This document shows positions 11,494 through 22,065 of a stretch of 64,000 nucleotides of DNA, piece after piece (the first letter of the stretch is position 1; each line of letters starts with the position of its first letter). The notes under the pieces are model-generated. The model had not been told where the DNA came from and did no database searches. It saw only the letters and a list, made by a program, of their open reading frames with translations. Source of the stretch: Buchnera aphidicola (Cinara splendens) (GTDB lineage Bacteria; Pseudomonadota; Gammaproteobacteria; Enterobacterales; Enterobacteriaceae); assembly GCF_900698975.1 (NCBI RefSeq), contig NZ_LR217722.1, positions 372,001 to 436,000 on the forward strand, given 5' to 3'. The position numbers and the translations under genes are program-made.

Positions 11494-12483
11494 TTATTTA
11501 TCTATCAAACTATTTGGAGGCCAATTACTTAATTTCATTCCCAAAGATAACCCTTTAGAAGCTAGAATATCTTTAATTTCTGTTAGTGATTTTTTACCTA
11601 AATTAGGTGTTTTTAATAATTCTACTTCAGTTTTTTGAACTAAATCACCAATATAATGAATGCTTTCGGCTTTTAAACAATTTGCAGAACGAACAGTCAA
11701 CTCCAAGTCATCTACAGGACGTAGTAGGCCCGGATCAAATTCAGGTTTTTCTTCTTTAACTACTGGCTCATGAATACCTCTTAAATCAACAAAAGATTCT
11801 AATTGTTCTGCCAAAATAGTAGCAGCTTTTCTAATAGCTTCTTCTGGATCAAGTGTACCATTAGTTTCCATTTCTATTATTAACTTGTCTAAATCAGTTC
11901 TTTGCTTTACTCTAGCAGCTTCAACATTATATGTAATGCGCTCTATAGGGCTATATGATACATCTAAAAATAATTTTCCAATAACATGATTATCTTGTAA
12001 GAGATCTTTTTGAGATTTAGCAGTAATATACCCTCTACCGCGCATTACTTTCATACGCATATCTATAAAAACATCTGGACAAGTAATATTACAAATAACA
12101 TGTTTTAAGTTTATAATTTCTACAGAAGAATCGTGACTAATATCCGCAGCAATAACAGGTCCAGTGCCATTTTTTTTTAAAGATACTACTACTTCATTTT
12201 TACCAAATAATTTTATTGATAAACCTTTCAAATTCAATAAAATGTCTAGTATGTCTTCTCTTATACCTTTTTTATGCATATATTCATGCAATATACCATT
12301 TATTTCAACTTCAGTAACAGCACAACCAGACATAGAAGATAATAAAATTCTTCTTAAAGCACTACCTAGTGTATGTCCAAAACCACGCTCCAATGGTTCT
12401 AATGTAATTTTAGCATGCGTTGCACTGATTTGTTCAATATTAACTAGTCTAGGTTTTAAAAAATCTTCTACAAAGTCCTGCAT
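11494..12483 (-). CDS. rpoA: RNA polymerase alpha subunit
   Basis: 329 residues, exactly the E. coli length. The N-terminal dimerisation domain ([19 protein letters not shown]) and the C-terminal domain that contacts UP elements and activators (LRSANCL-type helix seen as [10 protein letters not shown], then [14 protein letters not shown]) are both complete. Retaining the full CTD matters because this genome has few regulators. It lies in the alpha cluster, 30 bases after rpsD. Confidence 0.98.
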   Translation of the reverse strand: MQDFVEDFLKPRLVNIEQISATHAKITLEPLERGFGHTLGSALRRILLSSMSGCAVTEVEINGILHEYMHKKGIREDILDILLNLKGLSIKLFGKNEVVVSLKKNGTGPVIAADISHDSSVEIINLKHVICNITCPDVFIDMRMKVMRGRGYITAKSQKDLLQDNHVIGKLFLDVSYSPIERITYNVEAARVKQRTDLDKLIIEMETNGTLDPEEAIRKAATILAEQLESFVDLRGIHEPVVKEEKPEFDPGLLRPVDDLELTVRSANCLKAESIHYIGDLVQKTEVELLKTPNLGKKSLTEIKDILASKGLSLGMKLSNWPPNSLIDK

Positions 12484-12513
12484 ACTGCCTCTCTCCGATA
12501 ATCATCATAATTA

Positions 12514-13134
12514 TTACTTTGAATATAATTCGACTATCAAATGCTCATTAATATCAGAAGATAAGTCATGACGCTCTATTGGACGTATAAATGTACCTTC
12601 CATTGTCTTATAATTAACATCTAACCAGCTACATTGCTCACGTTGTTTTATAAGTTCCATAGCAGCCTGAATTCTTAATTGTTTTTTAGAACGTTCACAA
12701 ATAGAAATTTTATCTTGAACAGAAACTTGATAAGAAGGAATATTTACAATGTTATTATTCACACAGATAGATTTATGGTTAATCAACTGACGTGATTCTG
12801 CTCTAGTAGAACCAAAACCCATACGATATACAACATTATCTAAACGATTTTCTAGTAAAAATAACAAATTTTGACCGGTATTACCTTTTAACTTAGAGGC
12901 TTTTTTATAATAGTTATGAAACTGTCTTTCTAATATTCCATACAAACGTCTTATTTTTTGTTTTTCTCTTAATTGTGTACCATAACCTGATAAACGTAAT
13001 TTTCTTAATCCATGTTGACCCGGAGAATGATCAATTTTACACTTAGATTCAATAGATCGTACACCTGATTTTAAAAACAAATCTGATCCTTCTCGTCTAC
13101 TTAATTTTAATTTAGGACCTAAATATTTTGCCAT
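12514..13134 (-). CDS. rpsD: 30S ribosomal protein S4
   Basis: 206 residues, the E. coli length. Starts [20 protein letters not shown] and contains the S4 RNA-binding region ([20 protein letters not shown]). It is a primary 16S assembly protein and, in E. coli, the translational repressor of the alpha operon. It sits between rpsK and rpoA as in E. coli. Confidence 0.97.
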   Translation of the reverse strand: MAKYLGPKLKLSRREGSDLFLKSGVRSIESKCKIDHSPGQHGLRKLRLSGYGTQLREKQKIRRLYGILERQFHNYYKKASKLKGNTGQNLLFLLENRLDNVVYRMGFGSTRAESRQLINHKSICVNNNIVNIPSYQVSVQDKISICERSKKQLRIQAAMELIKQREQCSWLDVNYKTMEGTFIRPIERHDLSSDINEHLIVELYSK

Positions 13135-13169
13135 ATCTCTCTTCTCTTATTTATATGTACATAAAATCA

Positions 13170-13562
13170 TTAAACTCTACGTTTTTTAGAGGGTCGACAT
13201 CCGTTATGAGGAATAGGAGTAACATCTGTAATATTAGTAATCCGAAAACCTGAAGCGTTTAAAGCTCGAATTGTAGATTCACGACCAGGACCAGGACCTT
13301 TAACCATAATTTCTAAATTTTTTATTCCATAGTCTTTAACTCGATCAGCACATTTTTCTGCTGCTACTTGAGCAGCAAACGGAGTAGATTTTCTTGAACC
13401 TCGAAAACCAGAACCTCCAGAAGTAGCCCATCCTAGAGTATTTCCTTGACGATCAGTAATAGTAACAATTGTATTATTAAACGATGCATGAATATGCGCA
13501 ATACCATCTAAAACTTGTTTTTTTATATTTTTTTTAGGAATCTTTGCTATTTTTTTTGACAT
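13170..13562 (-). CDS. rpsK: 30S ribosomal protein S11
   Basis: 130 residues with the ATG at 13562 (E. coli 129); a TTG two codons upstream is open but has no support in the family. Motifs [15 protein letters not shown] and [14 protein letters not shown] are S11 hallmarks, and the C-terminus ends in the usual KKRRV. It lies on the 30S platform at the E site. It is 19 bases after rpsM. Confidence 0.97.
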   Translation of the reverse strand: MSKKIAKIPKKNIKKQVLDGIAHIHASFNNTIVTITDRQGNTLGWATSGGSGFRGSRKSTPFAAQVAAEKCADRVKDYGIKNLEIMVKGPGPGRESTIRALNASGFRITNITDVTPIPHNGCRPSKKRRV

Positions 13563-13581
13563 AATCAATTATTTTCCTAAG

Positions 13582-13941
13582 TTATCTACTTTTTATTAAC
13601 TTTCTAGGACCTTTGCATGTACGAGCATTTGTTTTCGTTCTTTGTCCGCGTACTGGCAAGTGTTTACGATGACGCACTCCTCTATAACAGCCAATATCCA
13701 TTAACCTTTTTATGTTAATAGTTCTTTCCCTACGTAAATCTCCTTCAATAACAAGAGTAGATATAAGTTTACGCAATTTATCAATTTGTTGTTCATTTAA
13801 TGTATTAATTTTAATGTCATATCTAAGATTTATAGCATTACAAATTTTTTTAGACAATGATAAACCAATTCCATAAATTCCAGTTAAAGCTATTAATACA
13901 TGCTTATGATCAGGAATATTTATCCCAGCAATTCTTGTCAC
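13582..13941 (-). CDS. rpsM: 30S ribosomal protein S13 (GTG start)
   Basis: 119 residues (E. coli 118). The start codon is GTG at 13941, chosen because the following [13 protein letters not shown] matches E. coli S13 from its first residues. The C-terminal [14 protein letters not shown] tail that reaches the P-site tRNA is intact. It is the first gene of the alpha cluster, 119 bases after rpmJ. Confidence 0.97.
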   Translation of the reverse strand: MTRIAGINIPDHKHVLIALTGIYGIGLSLSKKICNAINLRYDIKINTLNEQQIDKLRKLISTLVIEGDLRRERTINIKRLMDIGCYRGVRHRKHLPVRGQRTKTNARTCKGPRKLIKSR

Positions 13942-14060
13942 AAAAGTATCCTCTCTATATCTAGTAAATTAGATATCTAATTTATATATAACTACACACA
14001 ACAGTATTTACTGAATTATTAAAAAATATTATCTTTATAACAAAGAAGTATATATGAATA

Positions 14061-14177
14061 TTATCCTTGTCTTTGTTTATGTTTAGGATCATTCTTGCAA
14101 ACAACACGAATTACATTTTTTCGACGAACAATTTTACAACTACGACACAATTTTTTAACTGATGCGCGAACTTTCAT
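14061..14177 (-). CDS. rpmJ: 50S ribosomal protein L36
   Basis: A 38-codon gene, short enough to be missed by ORF callers. The protein begins [17 protein letters not shown] and ends DPKHKQRQG; zinc ligands Cys11, Cys14, Cys27 and His33 are all present, so this is the zinc-ribbon form. It follows secY by 35 bases, matching the end of the E. coli spc operon. Confidence 0.96.
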   Translation of the reverse strand: MKVRASVKKLCRSCKIVRRKNVIRVVCKNDPKHKQRQG

Positions 14178-14212
14178 TGATACTCCAAAATAAACATTAT
14201 ACTGATATTATT

Positions 14213-15508
14213 TTAATTTTTTAAATATAAATTCGCTTTTTTTAATATTTTTTTATATCGAGTAGACATCATTAATGTTTGTATTTGCATAATAAATTCC
14301 ATGAGTACTACTACTACAATCAATAAAGAAGTACCCCCGAAATAAAAAGGGACTTTTAAACAATAATGCATAATATCTGGTATTAAACATATAAATACAG
14401 TATACATAGAACCAATTGTTGTTAACTTTAAAACAATTTTTTTAATGTATTGTTCAGTTCGTAATCCAGGTCTAATTCCAGGCACAAAAGCACCTGATTT
14501 TTTTAAATTAGTAGCAGTATCTTTAGAATTAAACATTACACTAGTATAAAAAAAACAAAAAAATATTATTAATATTACATTTGTACATACAAAAACACTA
14601 TGATTAAATTTAAAAAAATCAAAAAATTTTATTAGAAATATTTTATCATGAAAAACATGACGACAATATGTTACAATAATAGATGGAAAAAGAATCAGAC
14701 TAGAAGAAAAAATAACAGGTACAACACCGGCCATATTAACTTTTAAAGGTAAGTAACTATGATGTGATGAATGCATATTTCTACCTTGATGACGACGAGC
14801 ATAGCACACAACAATGTTACGTTGACTTTTTTCGAAAAATACTACTGTAAAAATTACAAATAACATAACTAGCAGTATCGATAACAAATATAAATTATTA
14901 AAATTATAAATATTCATTACAGAAAATGTTTTGTTTATAGAAACAGGCAAAGAGGATATTATTCCAAAAAAAATTATTAAAGAAATACCGTTACCTATTC
15001 CTTTATCTGTAATAAATTCTCCTAACCACATCAAAAAAATAGTTCCTGTTACCATGCTAATGATTGAAATTATATAAAAATAAAAATCTGTAAACACAAA
15101 AATATTTTGCATACCAGGAATAAACGGTAGTCCAATCACAACACTAATTGATTGAATTACAGATAAAAATAATGTTAAATATTTAGTATACTGGTTAATT
15201 TTTTTTGTTCCTTCTTCTCCTTCTTTTTTTAAATTACGTAAATGTGAGCAAATCAATGTTAATAACTGCATTATAATAGAAGAGGAAATATATGGCATTA
15301 CACCCAGCGTAAATATTGAAATACGATTTAAAGATCCTCCAGAAAAAATATTAAACATAGTAAACAAAGAACTATTTTTATGGATAAGGAATTGTTCTAA
15401 AACCTTCATATTAATACCTGGAATAGGTATAAAAGAACCAATACGAAATATTATAATAGCAACAAGTACCAATAACATTCTTTTTTTTAAATTATATAAT
15501 ATAGACAT
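14213..15508 (-). CDS. secY: Protein translocase subunit SecY
   Basis: Channel-forming inner-membrane protein of the Sec translocon, 431 residues (E. coli 443). About ten hydrophobic segments are evident; the plug region (TLGVMPYISSSIIMQLL), the cytoplasmic loop rich in basic residues (YARRHQGRN) and the conserved GIRPGLRTEQYI loop before TM9 are present. It is the second-last gene of the spc cluster, 44 bases after rplO. Confidence 0.97.
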   Translation of the reverse strand: MSILYNLKKRMLLVLVAIIIFRIGSFIPIPGINMKVLEQFLIHKNSSLFTMFNIFSGGSLNRISIFTLGVMPYISSSIIMQLLTLICSHLRNLKKEGEEGTKKINQYTKYLTLFLSVIQSISVVIGLPFIPGMQNIFVFTDFYFYIISIISMVTGTIFLMWLGEFITDKGIGNGISLIIFFGIISSLPVSINKTFSVMNIYNFNNLYLLSILLVMLFVIFTVVFFEKSQRNIVVCYARRHQGRNMHSSHHSYLPLKVNMAGVVPVIFSSSLILFPSIIVTYCRHVFHDKIFLIKFFDFFKFNHSVFVCTNVILIIFFCFFYTSVMFNSKDTATNLKKSGAFVPGIRPGLRTEQYIKKIVLKLTTIGSMYTVFICLIPDIMHYCLKVPFYFGGTSLLIVVVVLMEFIMQIQTLMMSTRYKKILKKANLYLKN

Positions 15509-15552
15509 AATGTATTTTCTGTTAGTAGTAAAATTATTTAAATAAAAAACAT

Positions 15553-15990
15553 TTAGTTTGTAATCATTCCTCCAATTGATTCAATATATAACCGTACTCC
15601 TTTAGTAACAGATAATCCAGAAATTACTATTGGTTTTTCTATCATTCCAATCTTGATAATCTTAACATATCTAATATTTTTTTTAATTAAATTTGTTTTT
15701 TTTAAAACAGACATATTTATTATCTTGAAATGAGAAATTCTATTCAATTCAAACAATCTAACTTCATCTATAAACATTTTCTTTTTGGATGTAAAACCAA
15801 ATTTAGGAATTCTTCTATATAAAGGTGTTTGTCCTCCTTCAAAACTTTTTCTAACCTTTCCTCCCGATCTAGATTTTTGACCTTTATGTCCTCTTCCACC
15901 TGTTTTTCCTAAACCTGAACCAATCCCTCTACATATACGTTTTCTTTTTTTTTTTATATATATGGAGTTCGACAATACATTTAGATACAT
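15553..15990 (-). CDS. rplO: 50S ribosomal protein L15
   Basis: 145 residues (E. coli 144). The glycine-rich N-terminus ([20 protein letters not shown]) is the L15 signature. Its ATG at 15990 lies inside the end of rpmD, a 10-base overlap that suggests translational coupling. Confidence 0.96.
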   Translation of the reverse strand: MYLNVLSNSIYIKKKRKRICRGIGSGLGKTGGRGHKGQKSRSGGKVRKSFEGGQTPLYRRIPKFGFTSKKKMFIDEVRLFELNRISHFKIINMSVLKKTNLIKKNIRYVKIIKIGMIEKPIVISGLSVTKGVRLYIESIGGMITN

Positions 15991-16175
15991 AATTTTTCCT
16001 CTTTATTAACAGACACCATATAAGAAACTTTTTTAATCATACCACGAATAGATGGAGTATCTTCTCGTTGTACAGTATCACCAATATGACGTAAACCTAA
16101 TCCTTTAATCGTAGCTATATGTTTAGGTAAACGACCAATTTTACTTTTTATTTGCGTAATAAAAATTTTTTTCAT
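15981..16175 (-). CDS. rpmD: 50S ribosomal protein L30, extended C-terminus
   Basis: 64 residues from the ATG at 16175 (E. coli 59); a TTG at 16181 is open but unneeded. The core [20 protein letters not shown] and [10 protein letters not shown] match L30. Where E. coli ends with VKVEE, this protein continues with about six more residues (EEKLCI), reading into the start of rplO; probably loss of the original stop. Confidence 0.95.
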   Translation of the reverse strand: MKKIFITQIKSKIGRLPKHIATIKGLGLRHIGDTVQREDTPSIRGMIKKVSYMVSVNKEEKLCI

Positions 16176-16198
16176 AAACAAAAATACACCATTTTATT

Positions 16199-16693
16199 TT
16201 AAATATTAATAATAGATTTACTAAGTTTTTGTGCTATCATTTCTGGTGATCGAATTTTTTTTAAACCATCAATGGTAGCTCTAACTACATTGATAGGATT
16301 AGTAGATCCATATATTTTAGCTAAAATATTCTGAATTCCTACGACTTCTAATACAAACCTCATTGCACCACCAGCAATAATTCCGGTACCATCTGATGCA
16401 GGTTTCATAAATATCTTAGATCCTGTATGAGAACCATATACCGAATGTTGTATAGTATTTCTATGTAATGGAATTATAATCATATTTTTTCTAGCTCTTT
16501 CCATAGATTTTTGAATAGCTGCAGGAACTTCCCGAGCCTTTCCATAACCAAAACCTACTTTTCCTTTACCGTTACCTACTACTGTCAAAGCAGTAAAAGA
16601 AAAAATTCTTCCTCCCTTCACTGTTTTAGAGACACGATTAACTATAATTAATTTTTCCTGTAAATCTAGAGATAATTTTTTATCAAAATTCAT
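16199..16693 (-). CDS. rpsE: 30S ribosomal protein S5
   Basis: 164 residues (E. coli 167). The ATG at 16693 is preferred over the one at 16702 because AAAGGA lies at proper distance from it and because [15 protein letters not shown] then aligns residue for residue with E. coli S5. The family core [19 protein letters not shown] and [12 protein letters not shown] is intact. S5 acts in decoding fidelity. spc cluster. Confidence 0.96.
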   Translation of the reverse strand: MNFDKKLSLDLQEKLIIVNRVSKTVKGGRIFSFTALTVVGNGKGKVGFGYGKAREVPAAIQKSMERARKNMIIIPLHRNTIQHSVYGSHTGSKIFMKPASDGTGIIAGGAMRFVLEVVGIQNILAKIYGSTNPINVVRATIDGLKKIRSPEMIAQKLSKSIINI

Positions 16694-16712
16694 ATATGTC
16701 ATCCTTTTCTAT

Positions 16713-17081
16713 TTAAAAAACCAAACCAGATATACGAGCAGATTCCGCTAATTCTTTAACTCGACCATGATATTTAAAACCAGAACGATCAAAAAAAACA
16801 ATTTTTATTCCTTTTTGTAATGCTCTTTCAGCAATTAATTGTCCAATTATTTTAGCAGAATGTTTATTACCAGTATAGGTATGGTTAATGTTTAATTTTT
16901 TAAACTCTACAGTAGAAGCACACGTAGAAACAATAGATTCTTTAGAAACTATAATTTGTGCGTATATATGTTTAGATGTACGATGCACTACTAAGCGAAA
17001 TAATTGATTAGAATATTTATTTTTACGTATTTTAGTGCATCGACGAATTCGTGAATATTTTTTATTAATTTTTCCTTTCAT
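16713..17081 (-). CDS. rplR: 50S ribosomal protein L18
   Basis: 122 residues from the ATG at 17081 (E. coli 117); the longer frame running back into rplF is out of register with the family. [16 protein letters not shown] and [16 protein letters not shown] are L18 signatures. L18 binds 5S rRNA together with L5. The start lies one base after the rplF stop. Confidence 0.96.
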   Translation of the reverse strand: MKGKINKKYSRIRRCTKIRKNKYSNQLFRLVVHRTSKHIYAQIIVSKESIVSTCASTVEFKKLNINHTYTGNKHSAKIIGQLIAERALQKGIKIVFFDRSGFKYHGRVKELAESARISGLVF

Positions 17082-17082
17082 A

Positions 17083-17622
17083 CTATTTTTTTTTAGCCTC
17101 CTTAATACGTACAGTTTCATGCAAATAACGAATACCTTTTCCTTTATAAGGTTCAGGAACACGATATAATCGTATATTTGCTGCTACTTGTCCAACTAAT
17201 TGTTTATCTATACTCTTTAAAACAATCTCACTTTGAGATATAATTGAAGCTGTTACTATATGTGGAATTTTATAAATTACAGGATGCGAAAAGCCTAAAT
17301 ATAATTTTAGGATATTTTTACTTTCTAGTATAACACGATACCCAACACCCAATAAATTTAATTGTTTTTTAAAACCTTCTGTAACACCTAAAATCATAGA
17401 ATAAACTAAAGAACGACAAGTACCAGCTTGCATCCAACCGTATGATGTAGATAAATGATTATGTGAAAAAAACAAAGAACCATCTTTTTTAAGAATTTTT
17501 ACACATACATGTATTATGCGCGTTAATGAACCTAAAGGTCCGTTTACTGTAATTTTGTAATTAGATAAATCAACAGCTACATTATTTGGAATGATAATAG
17601 ATGATTTTGCAACACGAGACAT
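17083..17622 (-). CDS. rplF: 50S ribosomal protein L6
   Basis: 179 residues (E. coli 177). Starts [15 protein letters not shown] and ends with the conserved [20 protein letters not shown]. The first half (about residues 30-80) is more diverged than the second. L6 sits near the factor-binding site of the 50S subunit. Confidence 0.96.
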   Translation of the reverse strand: MSRVAKSSIIIPNNVAVDLSNYKITVNGPLGSLTRIIHVCVKILKKDGSLFFSHNHLSTSYGWMQAGTCRSLVYSMILGVTEGFKKQLNLLGVGYRVILESKNILKLYLGFSHPVIYKIPHIVTASIISQSEIVLKSIDKQLVGQVAANIRLYRVPEPYKGKGIRYLHETVRIKEAKKK

Positions 17623-17656
17623 TTTTATATTCCTCTATTCAAAAATATTAATAAAC

Positions 17657-18049
17657 TTAACTTACATAACATATAATTTCTCCACCTAATCCTTTTTTTC
17701 GTGCAATTTTATTAGTCATTATTCCCCTAGAAGTAGAAAGAATAGCGATACCTAAATTATTCATTACAACAGGTATTTTATATTTCGTACAATACCGACG
17801 TAGACTTGGACGACTAACTCTAGAAATATGTTCAATAACTGATTTTCCATTATAATATTTTAAAAAAATCTTTAATTGAGAAATATGAATATTCTGTATT
17901 TTATAATTACAAATATATCCTTCATACTTCAAAACTTTAATAATATTTTCTTTAATTTTAGAAAAAGGAACAGTTACAAAAATTTTATTAGAATGTTGAC
18001 CATTACGAATAGATGTCAACATATCTGATATGGGATCTTGCATACTCAT
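17657..18049 (-). CDS. rpsH: 30S ribosomal protein S8
   Basis: 130 residues from the ATG at 18049, same length as E. coli, starting [18 protein letters not shown]. The C-terminal block ([20 protein letters not shown]) is conserved. S8 is a 16S assembly protein and in E. coli represses the spc operon by binding its mRNA. Confidence 0.96.
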   Translation of the reverse strand: MSMQDPISDMLTSIRNGQHSNKIFVTVPFSKIKENIIKVLKYEGYICNYKIQNIHISQLKIFLKYYNGKSVIEHISRVSRPSLRRYCTKYKIPVVMNNLGIAILSTSRGIMTNKIARKKGLGGEIICYVS

Positions 18050-18098
18050 AAAATACACCTTATATCATATAATTAAGTTAATTTATAATATCTAAAAA

Positions 18099-18404
18099 TT
18101 ACCAACTTGCTTTTGTTAAACCCGGTATTTCTCCTCGCATAGCAGATTCACGTAACTTCATACGACTCAATCCAAACTTGCGAAGAAAAGCGTGTGGACG
18201 TCCAGTTTGTCGACAACGATTACGTTGTCGTGATGGACTAGAATCTCTAGGAAGAGTTTGTAGTTTAAGCATAGCATTCCAACGATCTTTATCTAATGAT
18301 AATTTTGATTTTATGATTTTTTTTAATTGAACACGCGCTGAATAATATTTAATTGCTAATTTAACTCTTTTAATTTCTCTAAATTTCATAGATTGTTTTG
18401 CCAT
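18099..18404 (-). CDS. rpsN: 30S ribosomal protein S14
   Basis: 101 residues from the ATG at 18404, same length as E. coli; the much longer open frame upstream overlaps rplE and is not coding. The block [19 protein letters not shown] is nearly invariant. This is the long, zinc-free form of S14. Confidence 0.97.
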   Translation of the reverse strand: MAKQSMKFREIKRVKLAIKYYSARVQLKKIIKSKLSLDKDRWNAMLKLQTLPRDSSPSRQRNRCRQTGRPHAFLRKFGLSRMKLRESAMRGEIPGLTKASW

Positions 18405-18423
18405 TATTTTTACCATTATAATT

Positions 18424-18963
18424 TTATTTTTGAAAAGGAAAATTAAATGCTGAAAGTAAACGCTCACATTCCTGATCAGAATTAGCATTTGTAGTAATTG
18501 TAATATCCATGCCTCTAATAGAATCAATTTTTTCGTAATTAATTTCAGGAAAAATAATTTGTTCACGAATGCCTAAGCTATAATTACCCGTACCATCAAA
18601 TGATTTTCGTGATAAACCTCTAAAATCACGTATACGAGGTATTGCAATAGTTATTAATTTATCAAAAAAATCCCATTTTCTTGTTCCTCTTAAAGTAACC
18701 TTACATCCTATTGGATAACCCTTACGAATTTTAAAAGTTGCAATAGATTTTTTAGCAACAGTTATAACTGGTTTTTGACCAGAAATTCTCATTAAATCAT
18801 TCATAGCATGTTCTAATACTTTTTTATCTGTTACGGATTTTCCTATACCCATATTTAAAGTAATTTTTTCAATTTGAGGAACAGCCATAACGGTAGAATA
18901 ATTTAATTCCTTCATTAACGTAGGAATTACATAATTTAAATAATAAAGATGTAGTCTTTTCAT
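18424..18963 (-). CDS. rplE: 50S ribosomal protein L5
   Basis: 179 residues, as in E. coli. Contains [15 protein letters not shown] and [20 protein letters not shown]5 carries 5S rRNA and contacts S13 in a bridge to the small subunit. 17 bases after rplX. Confidence 0.97.
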   Translation of the reverse strand: MKRLHLYYLNYVIPTLMKELNYSTVMAVPQIEKITLNMGIGKSVTDKKVLEHAMNDLMRISGQKPVITVAKKSIATFKIRKGYPIGCKVTLRGTRKWDFFDKLITIAIPRIRDFRGLSRKSFDGTGNYSLGIREQIIFPEINYEKIDSIRGMDITITTNANSDQECERLLSAFNFPFQK

Positions 18964-18980
18964 ACTTTAATTTCCTTACT

Positions 18981-19298
18981 TTACTTCAATAATTCTTTAG
19001 TAGATTTATATCTGCGCATTTTTTTGCCATTAATCCAACAAAATTCTATTTTATCCGCTTTATTGGTTTCTTTATTAAAAATAGAAACGTTAGAGATATG
19101 AATAGGCAACTCTCTTGAAATAATTCCAGCTACTTGTTGTTTTTCTGGAATTGCTTTTTGATGTTTTTTAACTAAATGAACACCTTGAACAATAACTGTT
19201 CTATCGCTATAACACATCTTTTGTACTATACCTATTTTACCTTTATCTCTTCCTGTTAATACTATCACTACATCATGAAAACGTATTTTTGCAGCCAT
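18981..19298 (-). CDS. rplX: 50S ribosomal protein L24
   Basis: 105 residues (E. coli 104). The KOW motif is visible (VIVLTGRDKGKIGIVQKM). L24 nucleates 50S assembly and lies at the tunnel exit. Fifteen bases after rplN. Confidence 0.96.
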   Translation of the reverse strand: MAAKIRFHDVVIVLTGRDKGKIGIVQKMCYSDRTVIVQGVHLVKKHQKAIPEKQQVAGIISRELPIHISNVSIFNKETNKADKIEFCWINGKKMRRYKSTKELLK

Positions 19299-19313
19299 TA
19301 TTTAGTTTCCTTA

Positions 19314-19685
19314 TCATAATACTTCTGGAGCTAAAGAAATAATTTTCATAAAAGATTCTGTTCTTAATTCTCTTGTCACAGGACCAAATATCCGAGTTCC
19401 AATAGGCTGACCGGTTGTATCATTTAAAATAACACATGCATTATTATCAAAACAAATCATTGATCCGTCTGATCTACGAATCCCTTTTTTAGTACGAACA
19501 ATAACTGCTTTCATAACATCACCTTTTTTAACTTTACTACGAGGAATTGCCTCTTTAATTGCTACTTTAATTATATCACCAATTCCAGCATATCGTCGAC
19601 GAGAACCTCCTAATACTTTTATGCACATAACTAATCGAGCGCCAGAATTATCAGCTACATATAAAATGGTTTGTACTTGAATCAT
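19314..19685 (-). CDS. rplN: 50S ribosomal protein L14
   Basis: 123 residues, as in E. coli. Starts [20 protein letters not shown] and ends with the conserved FGPVTRELR and LAPEVL. It is the first gene of the spc cluster; the 126-base gap before it marks the S10/spc boundary. Confidence 0.97.
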   Translation of the reverse strand: MIQVQTILYVADNSGARLVMCIKVLGGSRRRYAGIGDIIKVAIKEAIPRSKVKKGDVMKAVIVRTKKGIRRSDGSMICFDNNACVILNDTTGQPIGTRIFGPVTRELRTESFMKIISLAPEVL

Positions 19686-19743
19686 ATATAATCCTATATT
19701 TTTTATATAAAATATAAAGTTTTAAAAATATAAATATTAAAAT

Positions 19744-19791
19744 ATAATAACAGAAGACATGAAACTATCTATTCATAATTCTCATGCCTCC
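19744..19791 (-). promoter_or_regulatory. Candidate spc promoter and hairpin in the rpsQ-rplN spacer
   Basis: The largest gap inside the S10-spc-alpha run up to this point lies here. On the minus strand it holds a GGAGG (19787-19791), a 7-bp stem with one G-U pair (GGCATGA ... TCATGTC) and then TGTTATTAT at 19744-19752, which fits an extended -10 element. The best -35 is poor. E. coli has its spc promoter in the same spacer. Assignment is inferred from position and weak motifs. Confidence 0.4.
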
Positions 19792-19811
19792 GTGTATAAA
19801 AATAAAAAATT

Positions 19812-20066
19812 TTAAATAAAAGATTTTTCTAAAATACGCAAAAGAGTCCAAGATTTAGTCTTAGAAATTGGTCGGCATTCATAAATTTCAACTATATCAC
19901 CAATTTTACAAGCATCTTGTGGATCATGTACACATAATTTTGTTCTTTTTTTTACAAATTTTCCATAAATAACGTGTTTTATTTTACGATCTATATTTAC
20001 AATTACAGATTTTTGCATTTTATTACTAACAACACAACCTTTTAAAATGTTTTTTTTATCATTCAT
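19812..20066 (-). CDS. rpsQ: 30S ribosomal protein S17
   Basis: 84 residues, as in E. coli. Contains [18 protein letters not shown] and the C-terminal [19 protein letters not shown]. The start ATG overlaps the rpmC stop by one base (TAATG), which suggests coupling. Last gene of the S10 cluster. Confidence 0.96.
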   Translation of the reverse strand: MNDKKNILKGCVVSNKMQKSVIVNIDRKIKHVIYGKFVKKRTKLCVHDPQDACKIGDIVEIYECRPISKTKSWTLLRILEKSFI

Positions 20067-20260
20067 TATGTATTATTTATCCGATCTGTTAAAACAGTTT
20101 TTATGCGTGCAATTTCTTTTCTAATTTTTTTCATTATATGAGTTTTTTTTAGTTTTCCAGATGCTAATTGTAAACGCATATTTAATTGTTCCTGCAATAA
20201 CTCTAATAATTTTTTTTTTAAATCTTGTTTACTAGTATCATATTGTGTAATATTATGCAT
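20066..20260 (-). CDS. rpmC: 50S ribosomal protein L29
   Basis: 64 residues (E. coli 63). Two-helix L29 with the typical [20 protein letters not shown] block. It sits at the tunnel exit, where nascent-chain factors dock. The gene ends by overlapping rpsQ and begins two bases after rplP. Confidence 0.95.
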   Translation of the reverse strand: MHNITQYDTSKQDLKKKLLELLQEQLNMRLQLASGKLKKTHIMKKIRKEIARIKTVLTDRINNT

Positions 20261-20262
20261 AA

Positions 20263-20673
20263 TTAGAATACCGTTTTAGAAACAAAAATAGTTTTAATAG
20301 GTAATTTAGATGAGGCTAATTTGAAAACAGAACGTGATTCTTGTTCAGAAATACCTTCAATTTCATATAGTATTTTTCCAGGTTGAACTAAAGCAACCCA
20401 GTATTCTACATTACCTTTACCTTTTCCCATGCGTACTTCTAAAGGTTTTTGTGTAATAGGTTTATCAGGAAACACACGAATCCACATTTTTCCTTGACGT
20501 TTAACTGATCTAGTGATTGTCTTACGAGCTGATTCAATTTGTCTAGCTGTCAGCCTACCCCTATCAATAGCTTTTAAACCATACGTTCCAAAACTTATTT
20601 TATTATCAACCGAAAGACCTCTATTTTTTCCTTTATGCATTTTACGAAACTTAGTACGTTTTGGTTGTAACAT
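20263..20673 (-). CDS. rplP: 50S ribosomal protein L16
   Basis: 136 residues from the ATG at 20673, as in E. coli; a GTG two codons upstream is ignored. Begins [20 protein letters not shown] and contains [12 protein letters not shown] and [17 protein letters not shown]16 helps position tRNA at the A site. Confidence 0.97.
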   Translation of the reverse strand: MLQPKRTKFRKMHKGKNRGLSVDNKISFGTYGLKAIDRGRLTARQIESARKTITRSVKRQGKMWIRVFPDKPITQKPLEVRMGKGKGNVEYWVALVQPGKILYEIEGISEQESRSVFKLASSKLPIKTIFVSKTVF

Positions 20674-20691
20674 ACACACATCTCCGTAATT

Positions 20692-21396
20692 TTATCTACG
20701 ATATTTTCGAGAAAATTTTTTCATAAAACCAAATTTTTTTTTATCTTGTAATTTATCTAAAACCATTCCACCTAATATTTCACCTTTAAAAATCCATACT
20801 TTTACACCAATAACTCCATATGTAGTATGTGCTTCTGATGCACTATATTCGATATTAGCCCTCAAAGTATGTAAAGGAACTCTGCCCTCTCTGTACCATT
20901 CTCTTCGCGCAATTTCTACTCCACCTAAACGTCCACTCACTTCAATTTTTATACCTTTTGCGCCTTGACGTATAGCGTTTTGTACAGAACGTTTCATAGC
21001 TCTACGAAACATTATTCTTCTCTCTAATTGAGATGCAATGTTATCAGCTACTAATTTAGCATCTAGTTCTGGTTTTCGAATTTCAGAAATATTAATTTGA
21101 GCTGGAACCGATGTTAAATTAGAAATTTGAATTCGTAATTTTTCAACATCTTCACCTTTTTTACCAATTACAATGCCAGGTCTAGCTGTATAAATAGTTA
21201 ATTTAATACTTTTCGATAAACGTTCAATAATTATTTTTGAAATAGATGCAGTAATCAACTTTTTCATTATAAATCTACGCACTTGAAAATCACTATCTAT
21301 ATAATTTGAAAATTCTTTTTTACTAGCAAACCAAATAGAGTTCCACGATTTAATAATACCTAATCGCATACCATTAGGATGTACTTTTTGACCCAT
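20692..21396 (-). CDS. rpsC: 30S ribosomal protein S3
   Basis: 234 residues from the ATG at 21396 (E. coli 233), starting [20 protein letters not shown]. The KH domain motif [14 protein letters not shown] is intact. Its start overlaps the rplV stop by one base (TAATG). S3 is part of the mRNA entry channel. Confidence 0.97.
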   Translation of the reverse strand: MGQKVHPNGMRLGIIKSWNSIWFASKKEFSNYIDSDFQVRRFIMKKLITASISKIIIERLSKSIKLTIYTARPGIVIGKKGEDVEKLRIQISNLTSVPAQINISEIRKPELDAKLVADNIASQLERRIMFRRAMKRSVQNAIRQGAKGIKIEVSGRLGGVEIARREWYREGRVPLHTLRANIEYSASEAHTTYGVIGVKVWIFKGEILGGMVLDKLQDKKKFGFMKKFSRKYRR

Positions 21397-21746
21397 TATA
21401 ATCCTCCACAACGTTTTATATCAGATAAAACAATTGTTACATGACTAGTTCTTTTTAAAATCCTATCTGCTCTACCTTTTGCTCTAGGCATCATACGTTT
21501 CATACTACTACCACTATTAACAAAAATTTGTGAAATAGTTAATATTTTTAAATCAATATCATAATTATGTTCAGCATTAGCCAAAGCTGAATGCAGTAAT
21601 TTTTTTATTAACAATGCTGATTTTTTGTTTACACTAGATAAAATTCGTAATGCTAATAATGCTTTTTTACCGCGAATAATATTAGCTATTAGACGAATTT
21701 TTTGAGCAGAAGAACGAATTTGATTATATTTCGCTAATATATTCAT
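21396..21746 (-). CDS. rplV: 50S ribosomal protein L22
   Basis: 116 residues (E. coli 110); the C-terminus runs a few residues past the usual VVVSDR end before overlapping rpsC. The long beta-hairpin that lines the exit tunnel is marked by [21 protein letters not shown]10 cluster. Confidence 0.96.
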   Translation of the reverse strand: MNILAKYNQIRSSAQKIRLIANIIRGKKALLALRILSSVNKKSALLIKKLLHSALANAEHNYDIDLKILTISQIFVNSGSSMKRMMPRAKGRADRILKRTSHVTIVLSDIKRCGGL

Positions 21747-21763
21747 TTTTTTTTCTTTATTAT

Positions 21764-22048
21764 TTATTTTAAGGTTTTTTTAATTTTTTTATCTGCAATA
21801 TGTCCTCTATAAGTTCTAGTCATAGAAAATTCTCCTAACTTATGACCAACCATTTCTTCTGTAATAAATACTGGAATATGCTGACGACCATTATGAACAG
21901 ATATAGTCAAACCAATCATATTAGGAAAAATGGTAGAACGTCTAGACCAAGTACGAACTGGTTTTTTTTTTTCTTCTTTTAAAGACTTCTGAACTTTTTT
22001 TAATAAATGACCATCAATAAAAGGACCTTTCCGAAGAGAGCGAGGCAT
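21764..22048 (-). CDS. rpsS: 30S ribosomal protein S19
   Basis: 94 residues from the ATG at 22048 (E. coli 92), starting [36 protein letters not shown] and the [16 protein letters not shown] block are typical. Works with S13 in the 30S head. Confidence 0.97.
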   Translation of the reverse strand: MPRSLRKGPFIDGHLLKKVQKSLKEEKKKPVRTWSRRSTIFPNMIGLTISVHNGRQHIPVFITEEMVGHKLGEFSMTRTYRGHIADKKIKKTLK

Positions 22049-22065
22049 ATACAATTATCCTATAG

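Noticed and set aside
18405-18566. N-terminal extension of rpsN into rplE
   Set aside because: S14 has a fixed 101-residue length starting MAKQSMK; the extension is out-of-frame rplE.
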